DNA from: DASVBE01 sp963770375
Lineage (GTDB): Bacteria > Actinomycetota > Actinomycetes > Streptosporangiales > Streptosporangiaceae
Assembly (NCBI GenBank): GCA_963770375.1
Contig: CAVYPM010000010.1
Location: 205,716-269,715, forward strand
Length of the DNA: 64,000 nt
Reading direction: 5' to 3'
A model generated the notes under the pieces. It made no database searches and had not been told where the DNA came from. It saw nothing but the letters and a program-made list of their open reading frames with translations. Positions 15,782-25,441 of this stretch are shown here, piece after piece (within the stretch, counting starts at the first letter, position 1; the number at the start of each line of letters is the position of its first letter). The position numbers and the translations under genes were made by a program.

Positions 15782-16537
15782 TCAGCTTTCTAGACATCGA
15801 AGCCCGGGCGTGACAACGATCTGCTCGGCTTCGAGCCGGTCGAGCGCGTCGCGGCACACCGCCACGAAGGTCCAGAACAGCTGGGTGGTGGTGTGCTTGC
15901 GCCGCGAGCGGCTGTGCTCGGCGAACATCGCATCGCGCAACGGGGTGCTGAGCTCCAGCTGCGCGCCCATGCCGAGCAGGGTGCGGTTAACGATGTTGCA
16001 CTTGGCGTCGCCGTTGAGCTCCCCGTGCAGGCCGGCGTCCCTGGCGTCGAAACCGGCTCTGCGCAACCCCTCCAGCAGGTAATCCTGCAAGATGGTGTTG
16101 CCGCCCCCGACGAGCACGACCTGGTCGTCCTCGGACATGTCGGGCGGCCCCGGCTGGAAGCCGTGCAGGGCAAGGGCGTTCAGCGAGCCCGCGCACAGCG
16201 AGACGGCCACGCCGTCGTCGCAGCCGACCGCAGTGACATGGAGCTCGGCGTTGTCGCGCTCCCGCACGCCCTCGAGCATCCAGTAGTCATAGGTCACCCC
16301 GGCGGGCGGGATCTGGGGCAGGTTGGCCGGGTGGTAGCCGGCGACGGCCAGACAGAGCTCCGAGGTGCCGGGCTCGATCCCTCCTCCGTGCGGGGCCAGG
16401 ATGGTGGTCTTGGGCACGTCGTCGGTGCGGGCCAGGGTGTCGTCGAAGCGCTCGTGGCGGCGATGGCGGCGCGCGTAGTCGACGCCCTCGGCGATGTTGG
16501 GGTCCGCGTAGAGCTCTGAATTGAAGTTGAAGGTCAC
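15782..16537 (-). CDS. Poly-gamma-glutamate hydrolase family protein (PghP-like)
   Basis: A 251-residue protein similar to the zinc-dependent phage poly-gamma-glutamate hydrolases and Bacillus YmaC/DUF867 proteins. The signature is ILAPHGGGIEPGTSEL near residue 45 (zinc-binding His and Glu). Further family features are a later ELHVTAVGCD strand and VLVGGGNT. GTG at 16537 is favoured because it has AGGAG seven bases upstream and begins exactly at TFNFNSELYADPN; an ATG nine codons further upstream is possible. No signal peptide is visible, so a cytoplasmic role or lysis-dependent release is likely. Exact substrate not known. Confidence 0.8.
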   Translation of the reverse strand: MTFNFNSELYADPNIAEGVDYARRHRRHERFDDTLARTDDVPKTTILAPHGGGIEPGTSELCLAVAGYHPANLPQIPPAGVTYDYWMLEGVRERDNAELHVTAVGCDDGVAVSLCAGSLNALALHGFQPGPPDMSEDDQVVLVGGGNTILQDYLLEGLRRAGFDARDAGLHGELNGDAKCNIVNRTLLGMGAQLELSTPLRDAMFAEHSRSRRKHTTTQLFWTFVAVCRDALDRLEAEQIVVTPGLRCLES

Positions 16538-16803
16538 GTCCGGCTCCTCTCGCTGCCCGGCCATCCGCAGACCGCCCCTGGCCGGCCTCGCCGGAGGGCA
16601 GCTTCCTTGGCCAGGTCGGCCACGACACCGGCCCGCACCTGCCATAAGCACCATTCTGCCCCTCGGAATGCCCCTCGAGATGATCATCATGAGGGCAGGC
16701 CACCTACCGCTACCAGCGGGGCAGCCTCACGCTACGGAGTCGCTGGCCCCTGCGTGCGCGGTTCCCGGCAGTCGCTTGGGTGCAATGCGAGTGGCGTCGC
16801 CGT

Positions 16804-17442
16804 ATGAGCGCTGGGACAATCGGTGCGGTGAGCCCGCGAAGCCGAGGACGCCCGCCTGGCCGCGGCCGACGCCACGGACCCGCCCGGCGCCCGGTCGCAG
16901 GCCGCGGCGGGTCGTCGGGTGCTATGCGGTCCCCGGGGTATCAGCCGTTGCCGGCGGCCAGTCAGGTAACGGACTGCTGGTTTGATGAACCACTGCCCGG
17001 CGACCAGGGATCGTGGGCGGTCCCGTGCGGGCATGGAATCTACCGGGGTCTGGACCTGGAACTGCTGGATCCTGCCGACGAGGACGAACGCACTTTTCTG
17101 ATCGAGGCACAGCACCCCGAATTCGCCCGCGCGCTCCGCAATGACGAGGAGATGATCGTCAACGGCGAGCCGTTCAGTCCCAGGCTGCACGTGACGCTGC
17201 ATCAGATAGTCGCTAGCCAGGTGCTGGCGGGCGACCCACCTGAAACCTGGCGGACCGTCCAGCGGCTGGCCGGCCTCGGGTACGACTGGCACAACGTCAT
17301 GCACATGATCGCCGCCGTGATCAACGATGACCTGCACCAGATGCTGACCGAGCAGCGGCCGTTCGACCCGGACGGTTATGCCGGGCGGCTTCGCCTGCTG
17401 CCCGGCGACTGGCCGCCCCCGGAGGAACTTGGGTTGCGATAG
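16804..17442 (+). CDS. DUF1841 family protein
   Basis: The C-terminal 140 residues match DUF1841: EAQHPEFARAL, then PRLHVTLHQIVASQVLAGDPPETW, then LAGLGYDWHNVMHMIAAV, a His-rich helical domain of unknown function. The N-terminus is basic and disordered (SRGRPPGRGRRHGPARRP). The start is uncertain: ATG 16804, GTG 16828 and ATG 16924 are all in frame and none has a convincing ribosome site. The His residues in LHVTLHQ and DWHNVMH could bind metal, but no activity is established for the family. Confidence 0.72.
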   Translation: MSAGTIGAVSPRSRGRPPGRGRRHGPARRPVAGRGGSSGAMRSPGYQPLPAASQVTDCWFDEPLPGDQGSWAVPCGHGIYRGLDLELLDPADEDERTFLIEAQHPEFARALRNDEEMIVNGEPFSPRLHVTLHQIVASQVLAGDPPETWRTVQRLAGLGYDWHNVMHMIAAVINDDLHQMLTEQRPFDPDGYAGRLRLLPGDWPPPEELGLR

Positions 17443-17609
17443 TTAGGCCGCTCCAAAATGATTGGCGTGGCCGAGACGCCTCCCACCGGCGCAGGTCCAG
17501 TCCCTGGACCGGCCGAAACTGGGTCCATACCCATGGCCGCGAGGTTCCCGGCGATGGGCAGCGGCCATGGAACTGGAGGAGTCCTCCGGCCGGACCGCCC
17601 TCGGCAAGA

Positions 17610-18515
17610 TCATCCTGGTGCTGTGACCTCTTCTTCCAGGGCGCGGACCATGGCCCGGGCGGCGGGGCTGGCGCTGTGGGCGGTGACTGCGCAGACCTGG
17701 CGGCGCAGTCCGTCGCCATGGTGGCGGACGGGGATCCAGCGGACGCCCTGCGGCAGGGCGGGGGCAGCAATGCCGGGGACCAGGGCGATGCCGAGCCCGG
17801 CGCTGACCAGTCCCAGGCGGGTTGGCCAGTCACGGACGGCGAATGACACCTGCGGGTCGGCGGTGCCTGGCCAGGCACCGAACTCGGGAGAGTCGCCGTG
17901 GCTTGCCCCGACGACCCAGGCCTGGCCGGCCAGTTCCTCCGCCTCGATCCAGCCGCGAGCGGCGAAGGGATGCGACTGCGGCACGGCAACCCCTGCGCCC
18001 TGGCCGGTGCGCAGCTCGGTGACCTCCAGCCCGTCGAGGTCGTACGCGGGCAGGCCCTCGCCCCGGGCCAGGACGGCGACCTCGAGCCGCCCCCGGCGCA
18101 GGGCCCGCAGTTGCGCGGGCGTCGGGGCCTCCATGAGCTGAACCTGCAGACCGGGGTGATCGGTGAGCAGCCGTGCGATGGCACGGGGCAGCAGCGCTGC
18201 CGTGGCCGTGGGGAACCCTCCGACGACCAGCTTGCCGGCCAGCCGGTCACGCAGTCCCGCCAGCTCCTGGTCCGCGGCCGCGACGCCGTCGAGCACCCGG
18301 CCGGCGTGCCGCACCAGCACCTCCCCGGCCGGAGTCAGCCGCACTCCGCGGGCGTGCCGCTCGAACAGCGGTGCGCCGGCGGCCTTCTCGGTGACCGCCA
18401 CCTGCCGCGATACCGCCGACTGGGTGTAACCCAGCCGCTCGGCCGCGGCGCTGAAGGAGCCGGTGCGCGCTACCTCCAGCACCACGCGCAGGCCAGCCAG
18501 GCTTAGCTCGGACAT
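17610..18515 (-). CDS. LysR family transcriptional regulator
   Basis: A 301-residue LysR-type regulator. The N-terminal winged helix-turn-helix spans residues 4-62 (FSAAAERLGYTQSAVSRQVAVTEKAAG). A periplasmic-binding-like effector domain follows from about 88 (KLVVGGFPTATAALLP). ATG at 18515. It is divergent from the broken SnoaL-like gene at 18647, the classical LysR arrangement, so that gene is its likeliest target. TCAGTAACTC-type sequence in the 130-base gap was inspected, but no clean T-N11-A box was picked. Confidence 0.88.
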   Translation of the reverse strand: MSELSLAGLRVVLEVARTGSFSAAAERLGYTQSAVSRQVAVTEKAAGAPLFERHARGVRLTPAGEVLVRHAGRVLDGVAAADQELAGLRDRLAGKLVVGGFPTATAALLPRAIARLLTDHPGLQVQLMEAPTPAQLRALRRGRLEVAVLARGEGLPAYDLDGLEVTELRTGQGAGVAVPQSHPFAARGWIEAEELAGQAWVVGASHGDSPEFGAWPGTADPQVSFAVRDWPTRLGLVSAGLGIALVPGIAAPALPQGVRWIPVRHHGDGLRRQVCAVTAHSASPAARAMVRALEEEVTAPG

Positions 18516-18646
18516 CGCCCCAGCTTACGCCGACGTATGCCTGAAACGCATGGCTGGCATCAGTAACTCTCGCTTGTGCGATACCTCCGGGCAGATCAGG
18601 CTGGTGAGCAGCACCAGCCGTGAGCCAACCGTAGAAAGGAAATGTC

Positions 18647-19091
18647 ATGACCCCTTACACGCGCGATGAACTAGTGCAACGTCTCGTCCGGGCCGGAGAG
18701 CTCGAGGTCTCTGGCGAGCACCAGGACGAGGCCGGTACCTACTTCGACACCGAGAACTTCGCCTTCCACGCCCCCGACGGGTTCGACACGGACTATGCCG
18801 GGCTGACCGCGTACTTCCGGTCCCTGCGGGCGGCCTTCGACGACCGCACCATCCGGCGCGGGAATCATCGTCGCCGAAGGCGAGTACATCGCCTGCCAGA
18901 CCTGGATCGAAGGAACGTTCGTCCGCCCGTTCACCCAGTCACCCGCCGGGCGGCTCGAACCCACCGGTGCTCATGTCGTCATGGACCTCATCAACCTCTT
19001 CCGCTTCGACGACCAGGGACGAATCATCGAGGAGCACGTCCGAACCGACTACCGCAGCTTCCTTCGCCAGCTCGGCGCCCAGGGTGCCTGA
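18647..19091 (+). pseudogene. SnoaL-like (NTF2-fold) protein, single-base frameshift
   Basis: Residues from ATG 18647 (DELVQRLVRAGELEVSGEHQDEA...) run as an NTF2/SnoaL-like domain to ...DDRTIRRG. They then leave frame at a G-run at 18860-18862. With one G fewer, the reading continues GIIVAEGEYIACQTWIEG and ends at TGA 19091, giving about 147 residues. Total length is 3n+1, so there is one extra base. Both halves are well conserved, so a sequencing error is as likely as a real mutation. Divergent from the LysR gene. The ribosome site AGAAAGGAA is good. Confidence 0.7.
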
Positions 19092-19097
19092 CCCGGG

Positions 19098-20444
19098 ATG
19101 GCCAAGCCAGATCCGGCACAGACGGCAGGTACTCAGGAATGTGTAAGAATCCGCAGGGTGACGATCGATCGTCCCGCGGCAGCTGAGCTGATGGCTGATG
19201 TCGCGGCGGCGGTCGCCCGCCAGAGCGCCGCGGTGTCCCAGGACGTCTATGAAGCGATACTCCAGGAGATCCCGCAGCTGCGCGACGACAAACCGGTGCT
19301 CACGCTGCTCGCGTCGAGCGTAGACAGCAACGTGGATACCTGCCTGCAGATCATGCAGCACCGGATCGACCTGGCCGTAGTGCGGGCTCCGGTCGCGGCG
19401 ACCGAGTACGCGCGGCGGCTAGCCCAGCGAGGGACGCCGCTGACGGCGCTGCTGCGCGCCTACCGGGTCGGGCACGTGTGCTTCTCCGACTGGATGCTCA
19501 GGGAACTGGCCCGCCAGGCCGGGAACGCGGAGCTGATCAGCGCGGCCTCGCTGAGCATGCTCCGGATGGTGGCTGGTTATATCGACCAGACTTCGGAGGA
19601 GATGGTCGCGGCCTACGCGCAGGCCCGCGAGAACTGGCTGCGGAACCGGAGCACCGCGCGGGCGGCGCGGATCCGTGACCTGCTGGCGGGCGGGCGGATC
19701 GATGTGGGCGCCACGGAGGTCACCCTGGGCTACCGGCTGCGCCAGTACCACGTGGGCCTGGTGTGCTGGGTGGGCGACACGGCGAGCGCCGCGGATGAGA
19801 TCACCCGGCTGGAGCACGCGATCGGGCACGTGGCGGGGAATGCGTCCTGCCCGGGTGATCCGGTGTTCGTGCCGCGCGATGAATCCAGCGCGTGGGCGTG
19901 GCTGCCGCTGGGGGTCCGGGGCACCTTCGACCCGGCGGCGACGGCCGGGGTGGAAGCGGATGTCCGTTTCGCCTTCGGCGACGCGGCGAAGGGACCGGCG
20001 GGGTTCCGCCTCACCCACCGGCAGGCCCTCGCGGCCCAGGCGGTCGCTCTCGCTGCGGGGCCGCACATACAGCGGACGGTGGCGTTCGGTGAGGTCGCGC
20101 CGATCGCGATGATGCTCGGGTCAGCCGAGCTGCTGCGGGCCTGGGTACTCGGCACGCTGGCGGGCCTGGCCACCGACGACGAGCACCACGCCCGGCTGCG
20201 CGAGACCCTGCTGATCTTCCTCAGGACCGGGGGAAGCTACAAGACGACTGCCGAGCAGCTGATGATGCACAAGAACACGGTCCAGTACCGGATCCGCAAG
20301 GCGAGGGAGAGCCTGGGCCGGCCGGTGGGCGAGAACCGGTATGAGGTGGAGCTGGCACTGCAGGCCAGCCACTGGCTCGGCTCCTCCGTGCTGCAGCCCG
20401 CTGCGGCCGGTCATGATCATGATCCCCGGGAGCGGGCGCACTGA
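19098..20444 (+). CDS. PucR/CdaR-type helix-turn-helix regulator
   Basis: A 448-residue regulator. The N-terminal RsbRD-like helical domain (about 20-190, LTALLRAYRVGHVCFSDWML) precedes a GGDEF-like middle region. The C-terminal PucR-type HTH is LRTGGSYKTTAEQLMMHKNTVQYRIRKA near residue 390. Proteins of this layout are common one-component activators of catabolic genes in actinobacteria. It begins seven bases after the SnoaL-like gene and converges with the adenylate kinase/acyl-CoA ligase operon, which could be a target (inference). A GTG at 19158 is an alternative start. Confidence 0.85.
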   Translation: MAKPDPAQTAGTQECVRIRRVTIDRPAAAELMADVAAAVARQSAAVSQDVYEAILQEIPQLRDDKPVLTLLASSVDSNVDTCLQIMQHRIDLAVVRAPVAATEYARRLAQRGTPLTALLRAYRVGHVCFSDWMLRELARQAGNAELISAASLSMLRMVAGYIDQTSEEMVAAYAQARENWLRNRSTARAARIRDLLAGGRIDVGATEVTLGYRLRQYHVGLVCWVGDTASAADEITRLEHAIGHVAGNASCPGDPVFVPRDESSAWAWLPLGVRGTFDPAATAGVEADVRFAFGDAAKGPAGFRLTHRQALAAQAVALAAGPHIQRTVAFGEVAPIAMMLGSAELLRAWVLGTLAGLATDDEHHARLRETLLIFLRTGGSYKTTAEQLMMHKNTVQYRIRKARESLGRPVGENRYEVELALQASHWLGSSVLQPAAAGHDHDPRERAH

Positions 20445-20489
20445 CCGGAACCGGGCGCCGACGGTCCCCGCCGGGATGACACCGAACTG

Positions 20490-21073
20490 CTAGCGGCCGG
20501 CCGTACGCGCTAGCCCGGACAGCCGGGCCTGGATGCCTGCGGTGACGGTCCCGGGCGGATGGTCCGCGTCCACCGCGACCAGGATCCCCCGCTGCGTGTA
20601 GTACGGGACGAGCGGGCCTGTCGTCTCGGCGAACACCCGGAGCCGGTGCCGGATCACGTCGGCGGTGTCGTCGGCGCGGCCGCTCTGGCGGGCGCGGTCC
20701 AGCAGGCGCCGCGTCAGAACCGCCTCCGGCGCGTACAGATAGACCGCCGCCTCCAGCGTCACTCCAAGCCGGGCCGCGAGCGCCGCGGCGGCTGTGGCCT
20801 GCGGAAGGGTCCGCGGGAAGCCGTCCAGGATGTACCCGCCGCGGGAGGCCGCCTCGGTGACGACCGGGGTCAGCACGTCGAGCACGATCTGATCAGGGAC
20901 GAGATCACCGCGGGCCTGGCAGGCCGCGATCTCGCGGCCAAGCCGGCCCCGGCCTGGGCCTCGGCCCGCAGCAGGTCACCGGCCGCAATGTGCCGCACGC
21001 CGGACCAGGCCGCCAGCCGCCCGCCCTGCGTGCCCTTGCCGGCCCCGGGCGGGGCGAGCAGCAGCAGCCTCAC
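20490..21073 (-). pseudogene. adk: Adenylate kinase-like nucleoside monophosphate kinase, frameshifted
   Basis: The first 52 residues show the P-loop LLLLAPPGAGKGTQ and the HIAAGDLLRAEAQAG NMP-binding segment. The rest lies in the next frame, from LVPDQIVLDVLTPVV through GGYILDGFPRTLPQA (Walker-B-like region), RADDTADVIRHRLRVF and YYTQRGIL. One base is missing near 20940 (span 3n+2). Repaired length is about 194 residues, with a short LID lacking zinc cysteines. This is the adenylate kinase reaction 2 ADP <=> ATP + AMP. Its ATG overlaps the acyl-CoA ligase stop as ATGA. It is probably a paralogue of the housekeeping adk, which normally sits in ribosomal-protein operons. Confidence 0.78.
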
Positions 21074-22584
21074 GGCGCGGTCAGGCCGGCCGGGATGACG
21101 ATATCCCGCTTCTGGATCTTGCCGGTCGGGCCCTTCGGCAGCTCATCCATGATCCACACGTACCTCGCGTACTTGTACGCCGCGACCTGGGTCTTGACGT
21201 AGTCGCGCAGCTCGTCGGCGGTGACGACGGCACCCGGCCGGAGAGCCACGACGGCACCGACCTCCTCGCCCAGAGCCGGATGCGGCAGGCCGATCACGGC
21301 GGCCTCGGCGACCGCAGGATGCTCGTAGAGCACCTCCTCGATCTCCCGCGGGTAGACGTTGTAGCCGCCGCGGATGATCAGGTCCTTCTTCCGGTCCACG
21401 ATGTAGAAGTAACCGTCCTCGTCAACCCGGGCCAGGTCACCGCTGTGGAACCAGCCGTCGCGGATCGCCTCGGCGGTGGCTTCGGGGCGGTGCCAGTAGC
21501 CCTTCATGACGTTCGGCCCATGGATCACGATCTCGCCCACCTCGCCCTGCGGGACCTCGTGGTCTTCATGGTCCACGACGCGCATCCGCACGTCCCGGAT
21601 CGGCGTGCCGATCGAGCCGGGCTTGCGCTCCCGCCCGGGGTGGTTGAACGAGGCGACCGGCGAGGTCTCGGACAGGCCGTAGCCCTCCAGCACCGGGACC
21701 CCGAACGCCTCCTCGAACCCGCGCAGCACCTCGACCGGCAGCGCCGCGCCGCCGGAGATGCACATCCGCAGCGCGGAGGTGTCGTAGTCCGCGCGGTCAG
21801 GCTGGTGCAGCAGCGCCACGTACATGGTCGGCACGCCTTCGAAGACGGTGACCCGGTGGCTGGCGACGATCCGCAGGGCGTGCGCCGCGTCGAACCGCGG
21901 CAGCAGGGTCAGGCACGCCCCGGACGCCACCGCGACGTTGAGCGCGACGGTCTGCCCGAACACGTGGAACAGCGGCAGCCCGCCGAAGATGACGTCGTCC
22001 GGGCCCGCGCGGACGATGTCGGCCCGCGCCACCTCGGTGTTGCTGATCAGGTTGCCGTGGGTGAGCTCGGCGCCCTTCGGCTGGCCGGTCGTGCCTGAGG
22101 TGTAGAGGATCACCGCGGTGTCCTCGTCGCCGGTGTCCGCGATCTGGCCGTCCGGGGCGGCCGAGGCTAGCAGACCGGGGAAGCCGGCCCCGTCCACGAT
22201 CGTGCACTCCGCCCCGGCCTGCTCCGCGCCGCCGCGGGCCTGGTCCGCGAACGAATGCCAGGCGAACATCAGCCCGGTCCCGGAGTCGCCGAGGTAATAG
22301 GCGACCTCCCGCGCCTTCAGCAGGGGGTTCATCGGGACGACCACGCCACCGGCGCGCAGCACTCCGTAGTACAGCACGGGGACCTCGGCCACGTTGGGCA
22401 TCATGATGCCGACCCGGTCGCCGGGCCTGAGACCACGTCGGCGCAGCAGCCCGGCCACCCGGGCGCTCGCCTCGTCCAGGGCCCGGTAGGTCATCGCCGC
22501 GTCGTCGACCCGGACGGCCACCCGCCCAGCGTGAAGACGGGCGGTGCCGGTCAGGTTCCTGGCCAGGTTCGTCACGCTTCTCAT
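21070..22584 (-). CDS. Long-chain fatty-acid--CoA ligase (AMP-forming)
   Basis: A 504-residue ANL-superfamily enzyme that activates a carboxylic acid with ATP to acyl-AMP, then forms the CoA thioester, releasing AMP and PPi. Motifs are LYTSGTTGQPKGAELTH (P-loop, about 165), FHVFGQT, EGYGLSETSP (about 300), the hinge YFYIVDRKKDLIIRGGYNVYP (about 395) and the catalytic Lys in GKIQKRD near the C-terminus. The N-terminus MRSVTNLARNLTGTA is typical of actinobacterial long- or medium-chain acyl-CoA ligases. It is the first gene of an operon with adenylate kinase and is divergent from the pyrophosphatase gene across a 17-bp palindrome. Confidence 0.9.
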   Translation of the reverse strand: MRSVTNLARNLTGTARLHAGRVAVRVDDAAMTYRALDEASARVAGLLRRRGLRPGDRVGIMMPNVAEVPVLYYGVLRAGGVVVPMNPLLKAREVAYYLGDSGTGLMFAWHSFADQARGGAEQAGAECTIVDGAGFPGLLASAAPDGQIADTGDEDTAVILYTSGTTGQPKGAELTHGNLISNTEVARADIVRAGPDDVIFGGLPLFHVFGQTVALNVAVASGACLTLLPRFDAAHALRIVASHRVTVFEGVPTMYVALLHQPDRADYDTSALRMCISGGAALPVEVLRGFEEAFGVPVLEGYGLSETSPVASFNHPGRERKPGSIGTPIRDVRMRVVDHEDHEVPQGEVGEIVIHGPNVMKGYWHRPEATAEAIRDGWFHSGDLARVDEDGYFYIVDRKKDLIIRGGYNVYPREIEEVLYEHPAVAEAAVIGLPHPALGEEVGAVVALRPGAVVTADELRDYVKTQVAAYKYARYVWIMDELPKGPTGKIQKRDIVIPAGLTAP

Positions 22585-22652
22585 TGTCCGGCCGCAGGTC
22601 AGGGCGGTCGTCGGTCCCCGGTATCAAGCCTGTTCCCAGCCGTTGGTACGGC

Positions 22653-22669
22653 GGCACAACCGTTGTGCC
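22653..22669. promoter_or_regulatory. 17-bp palindrome GGCACAAC-C-GTTGTGCC
   Basis: A perfect palindrome with 8-bp arms and a single central base lies 69 bases upstream of the acyl-CoA ligase and 122 upstream of the pyrophosphatase, in their shared divergent promoter region. It looks like an operator for a dimeric regulator. The regulator is unknown; the nearby PucR-type protein is one candidate. Confidence 0.6.
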
Positions 22670-22790
22670 TGTGGCCCGAGGAAGCGGCCCATCCTCGTGT
22701 TGCCGGCACGTTATCCCCAGGTCCGCCCCGGCCTAGCGTCGTGAACCACACCGCGAAAGGGGGCCGGAATGGGCTACCTGGCTGACGGCC

Positions 22791-23290
22791 ATGGAATTTG
22801 ACGTCCTGATCGAGATCCCGCGGGGCAGCCGGAACAAGTACGAAGTCGACCACGCCAGCGGCCTGATCCGGCTGGACCGGACGCTGTTCACCGCCACCCA
22901 GTACCCGGCCGACTACGGTTTCGTCCCGGCACCCTCGGCCAGGACGGTGACCCGCTCGACGCGCTGGTGCTGGTGCTGGAGCCGACGTTTCCCGGCTGCC
23001 TGATCCGCAGCCGCCCGATCGGCATGTTCCGGATGACCGACGAGAAAGGCCGCGACGACAAGATCCTCTGCGTACCTGCGGGCGATCCGCGCCAGGAGCA
23101 CCTGCGCAACCTCCATGATCTGCCGGAGTTCGACCGGCTGGAGATCGAGCACTTCTTCCTCATCTACAAGGAGCTGGAGCCGGGAAAGAGCGTCGAGGGC
23201 GCGTCCTGGGCCGACCGTGTCGCCGCCGAGGCCGAAGTCGGGGCGTCCCGGAGCCGCCTGCAAGCGTCCCAGGGACCAGGGAAGGGCTGA
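22791..23290 (+). pseudogene. ppa: Inorganic pyrophosphatase (family I), frameshifted
   Basis: The first part, FDVLIEIPRGSRNKYEVDH and TATQYPADYGFVP, is the family I pyrophosphatase N-terminus. After one missing base near 22930 the next frame continues GTLGQDGDPLDALVLVLEPTF, containing the metal-binding DGDPLD. It then runs GCLIRSRPIGMFRMTDEKGRDDKILCV to the end. The repaired protein has about 166 residues, normal for bacterial Ppa (PPi + H2O to 2 Pi). Span is 3n+2. High conservation on both sides argues for sequence error over decay. It is divergent from the acyl-CoA ligase, which produces PPi. Confidence 0.85.
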
Positions 23291-23332
23291 CGCGCCCTGC
23301 GGCCGGCGCCCCTGCAGGTCCCAAGGCAGGTC

Positions 23333-24525
23333 CTACGTGAAGGCCCCGATCCCGGTGATGGCGCGGCCGACGATCAGCGTCTGCATGGTCTCGGTGCCCT
23401 CGAAGGTGTGAATCGCCTCCAGGTCCACCATGTGCCGCATGACCTGGTAGTCGAGCAGGATGCCGTTGCCGCCGAGCAGGTCGCGCGCCTCGGCGGCTAT
23501 CGCGCGGGCCTTGCGGGTGTTGTGCATCTTGGCCAGCCCAGCCACGGTCGGGGTCAGCCGGCCTCGGCCAGGCGGCCGATCTGCAGGCAGTACAGCTGCA
23601 TCGCGGTCAGGTCCGCCAGCATCGACACCAGCCGCTGCTGAATGATCTGGAAGCTGGCCAGCGGCGCACCGAACTGGCGCCGCTCCAGCGCGTACCGCAA
23701 GGCGGTGTCGTAGGCGGAGGTGGCGTGCCCCAGCGCCGCCCAGGCGCAGGTGCTCCGGGTGGTGGCCAGGACCCGGGTGGTGTCCTTGAACGAGCGCGCC
23801 CCGGGCAGCCGGTTCCCGTCCGGCACCCGCACGTTGTCCAGCGTGATGTCGGCCTGCCACACCGAGCGCAGCGACACCTTCCCCTCGATCACCCGGGCCT
23901 GGTAACCCGGCGCTCCCTGCTCCACCACGAATGCGTTGACCTGGCCATCCTCGGTACTGCGGGCCCAGACCACGATCAAGTCGGCGACGGTGCCCAGCCC
24001 GATCCACCGTTTGCGGCCGTTCAGCACCCAGCCGTCGCCGTCCCGGCGGGCCGAGGTTTCCAGCGCGACTGAGTCCGAGCCGTGCTCCGGCTCGGTCAGC
24101 GCGAACGCCCCGAGCTTGTCCATCCGTGCCAGCTCAGGCAGCCAGCGCTGCTTCTGCTCCGCCGAGCCGCACATGGCGATGGACTGCATGGCCAGGCCCG
24201 CATGCACGCCGAGGAACACGCCGAGGCTGCCGTCGCCGCGATGCAGCTCCATCGTGACCAGCCCGCACGCCATCGGGCTCATCCCGGCGCACCCGTAACC
24301 GGTGATGTCCTCGCCGACAACGCCGAGCCCGGGCAGCCGCCTGACCAGCGGCCAGGGTATCTCCGCCCGTTCCCAGTACGGGCCGATGACCGGCACGACC
24401 TCCTCGTCGACGAACCGCCGGACGGTGATGAAGTGCGTCCATTGCTCGTCGGTGAACTGCTCGCGGACGGAGAAGAAGTCCGTGCCGAGCGACTCCCCGA
24501 GATGCTCGCTAGCGGTCTGCGTCAT
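23333..24525 (-). pseudogene. Acyl-CoA dehydrogenase (glutaryl-CoA dehydrogenase-like), frameshifted
   Basis: The N-terminal 320 residues show the acyl-CoA dehydrogenase fold: FALTEPEHGSDSVALET (FAD/substrate), DGWVLNGRKRWIGLG, and a C-terminal helical bundle with YALERRQFGAPLASFQ. Reading shifts near 23560. The other frame supplies LTPTVAGLAKMHNTRKARAIAAEARDLLGGNGI, and the HTFEGTETMQTLIVGRAITG end contains the catalytic-type Glu of the EGT region. Span is 3n+2 (one base missing), about 397 residues repaired. The GNGI and FEGTETMQ pattern resembles the glutaryl-CoA/long-chain subgroup. It overlaps the PHA depolymerase stop by 17 bases, so the genes form one operon. Confidence 0.85.
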
Positions 24526-25441
24526 TCCCGCCTCCTTCCGGGCTGAGGAACGTCTCCACGACGGGAGCGATGCGCTCTGCGTCTGTGGCCAGCTCGAGGT
24601 GGCCGCCGTGATAGATGTGCAGCTGGCTGTGCGGTATCAGCCAGTGCATGATCCGCGCGTTGACCAGCGGGATGATCGGGTCGTCGTCACCGGCCAGGAT
24701 CAGGGCGGGCGGCCGCAGCCACGGCAGCAGCGGGAGGCTGGTCCAGCCGATGCCCGACAGCAGCTGGTAGTAGTAGCCCCGGGTCAGCCCCGAGCGGGCC
24801 GTGGCGTGCAGCAGGTCACGGGCCACGGCCGGGTTCTGCCGCGCGCTGCCCCCGTACAGATCGCCGGCGATCCGGGCCGTGTATCCCGGGTCCCGGTGGC
24901 GGCGCGGCGTGAGCATGCGCAGCAGGACCCGCGGGTTACCCGGGACCATGAGCGCGCCCGTCCCGGTCGCCACCAGCACTAGGCGGCGCACCCGGTCCTG
25001 GCGGCTCAGCGCGAACTGCTGGGCGAGCCCTCCGCCCCAGGAAATGCCCAGCACATCGGCCTGCCCGTAGCCGAGCTGATCGAGCAGGCCAGCCAGCAGC
25101 GGCGCCGAGGTGCGCAGGTGGTAGGGGATGACCGGGGCTGGCGAACCTCCGACACCCGGCATATCGAACCGGATGACGGGCCGCTGCGGACCGAGAGCAT
25201 CGACGAACGGCTGGAGCGCCTCCAGGCTCGCGCCGATGCCGTTGCACAGCAGCAGCGGCGGGCAGTCCGGATCTCCCTCTCGCACCGCGACCCGCATGGC
25301 CCGGCCGCCGATCGTCAGGATCCTCATCCGCTCAGCGGCGGCCACCGGCCGCAGCCGCCACCGGGCGACCCGGCCGGCGCCGGCGGCCAGGCGGTTCCGT
25401 CTGCCCGGCCCGGGAACGGACGGGTCAATGGTCATGGACAT
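24509..25441 (-). CDS. phaZ: Poly(3-hydroxyalkanoate) depolymerase (PhaZ-like alpha/beta hydrolase)
   Basis: A 310-residue alpha/beta hydrolase closely following intracellular medium-chain-length PHA depolymerase. It has the oxyanion region LLLCNGIGASLEAL, FDMPGVGGSPAP and LDQLGYGQADVLGISWGGGLAQQFA (nucleophile Ser). Later come GYYYQLLSGIGWTSLP, the acid in LILAGDDDPIIPLVN, and His in YHGGHLELAT. In Pseudomonas this enzyme releases 3-hydroxy acids from stored PHA granules. Upstream and overlapping is an orphan PHA-synthase N-terminal fragment; downstream is an acyl-CoA dehydrogenase with overlapping start. No signal peptide, fitting an intracellular role. Confidence 0.88.
   Translation of the reverse strand: MSMTIDPSVPGPGRRNRLAAGAGRVARWRLRPVAAAERMRILTIGGRAMRVAVREGDPDCPPLLLCNGIGASLEALQPFVDALGPQRPVIRFDMPGVGGSPAPVIPYHLRTSAPLLAGLLDQLGYGQADVLGISWGGGLAQQFALSRQDRVRRLVLVATGTGALMVPGNPRVLLRMLTPRRHRDPGYTARIAGDLYGGSARQNPAVARDLLHATARSGLTRGYYYQLLSGIGWTSLPLLPWLRPPALILAGDDDPIIPLVNARIMHWLIPHSQLHIYHGGHLELATDAERIAPVVETFLSPEGGGNDADR

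Noticed and set aside
23540..23580. Programmed ribosomal frameshifting in the acyl-CoA dehydrogenase gene
   Set aside because: No slippery heptamer or following pseudoknot was seen, and many unrelated genes in the window show similar one-base breaks, so sequence error is more likely.
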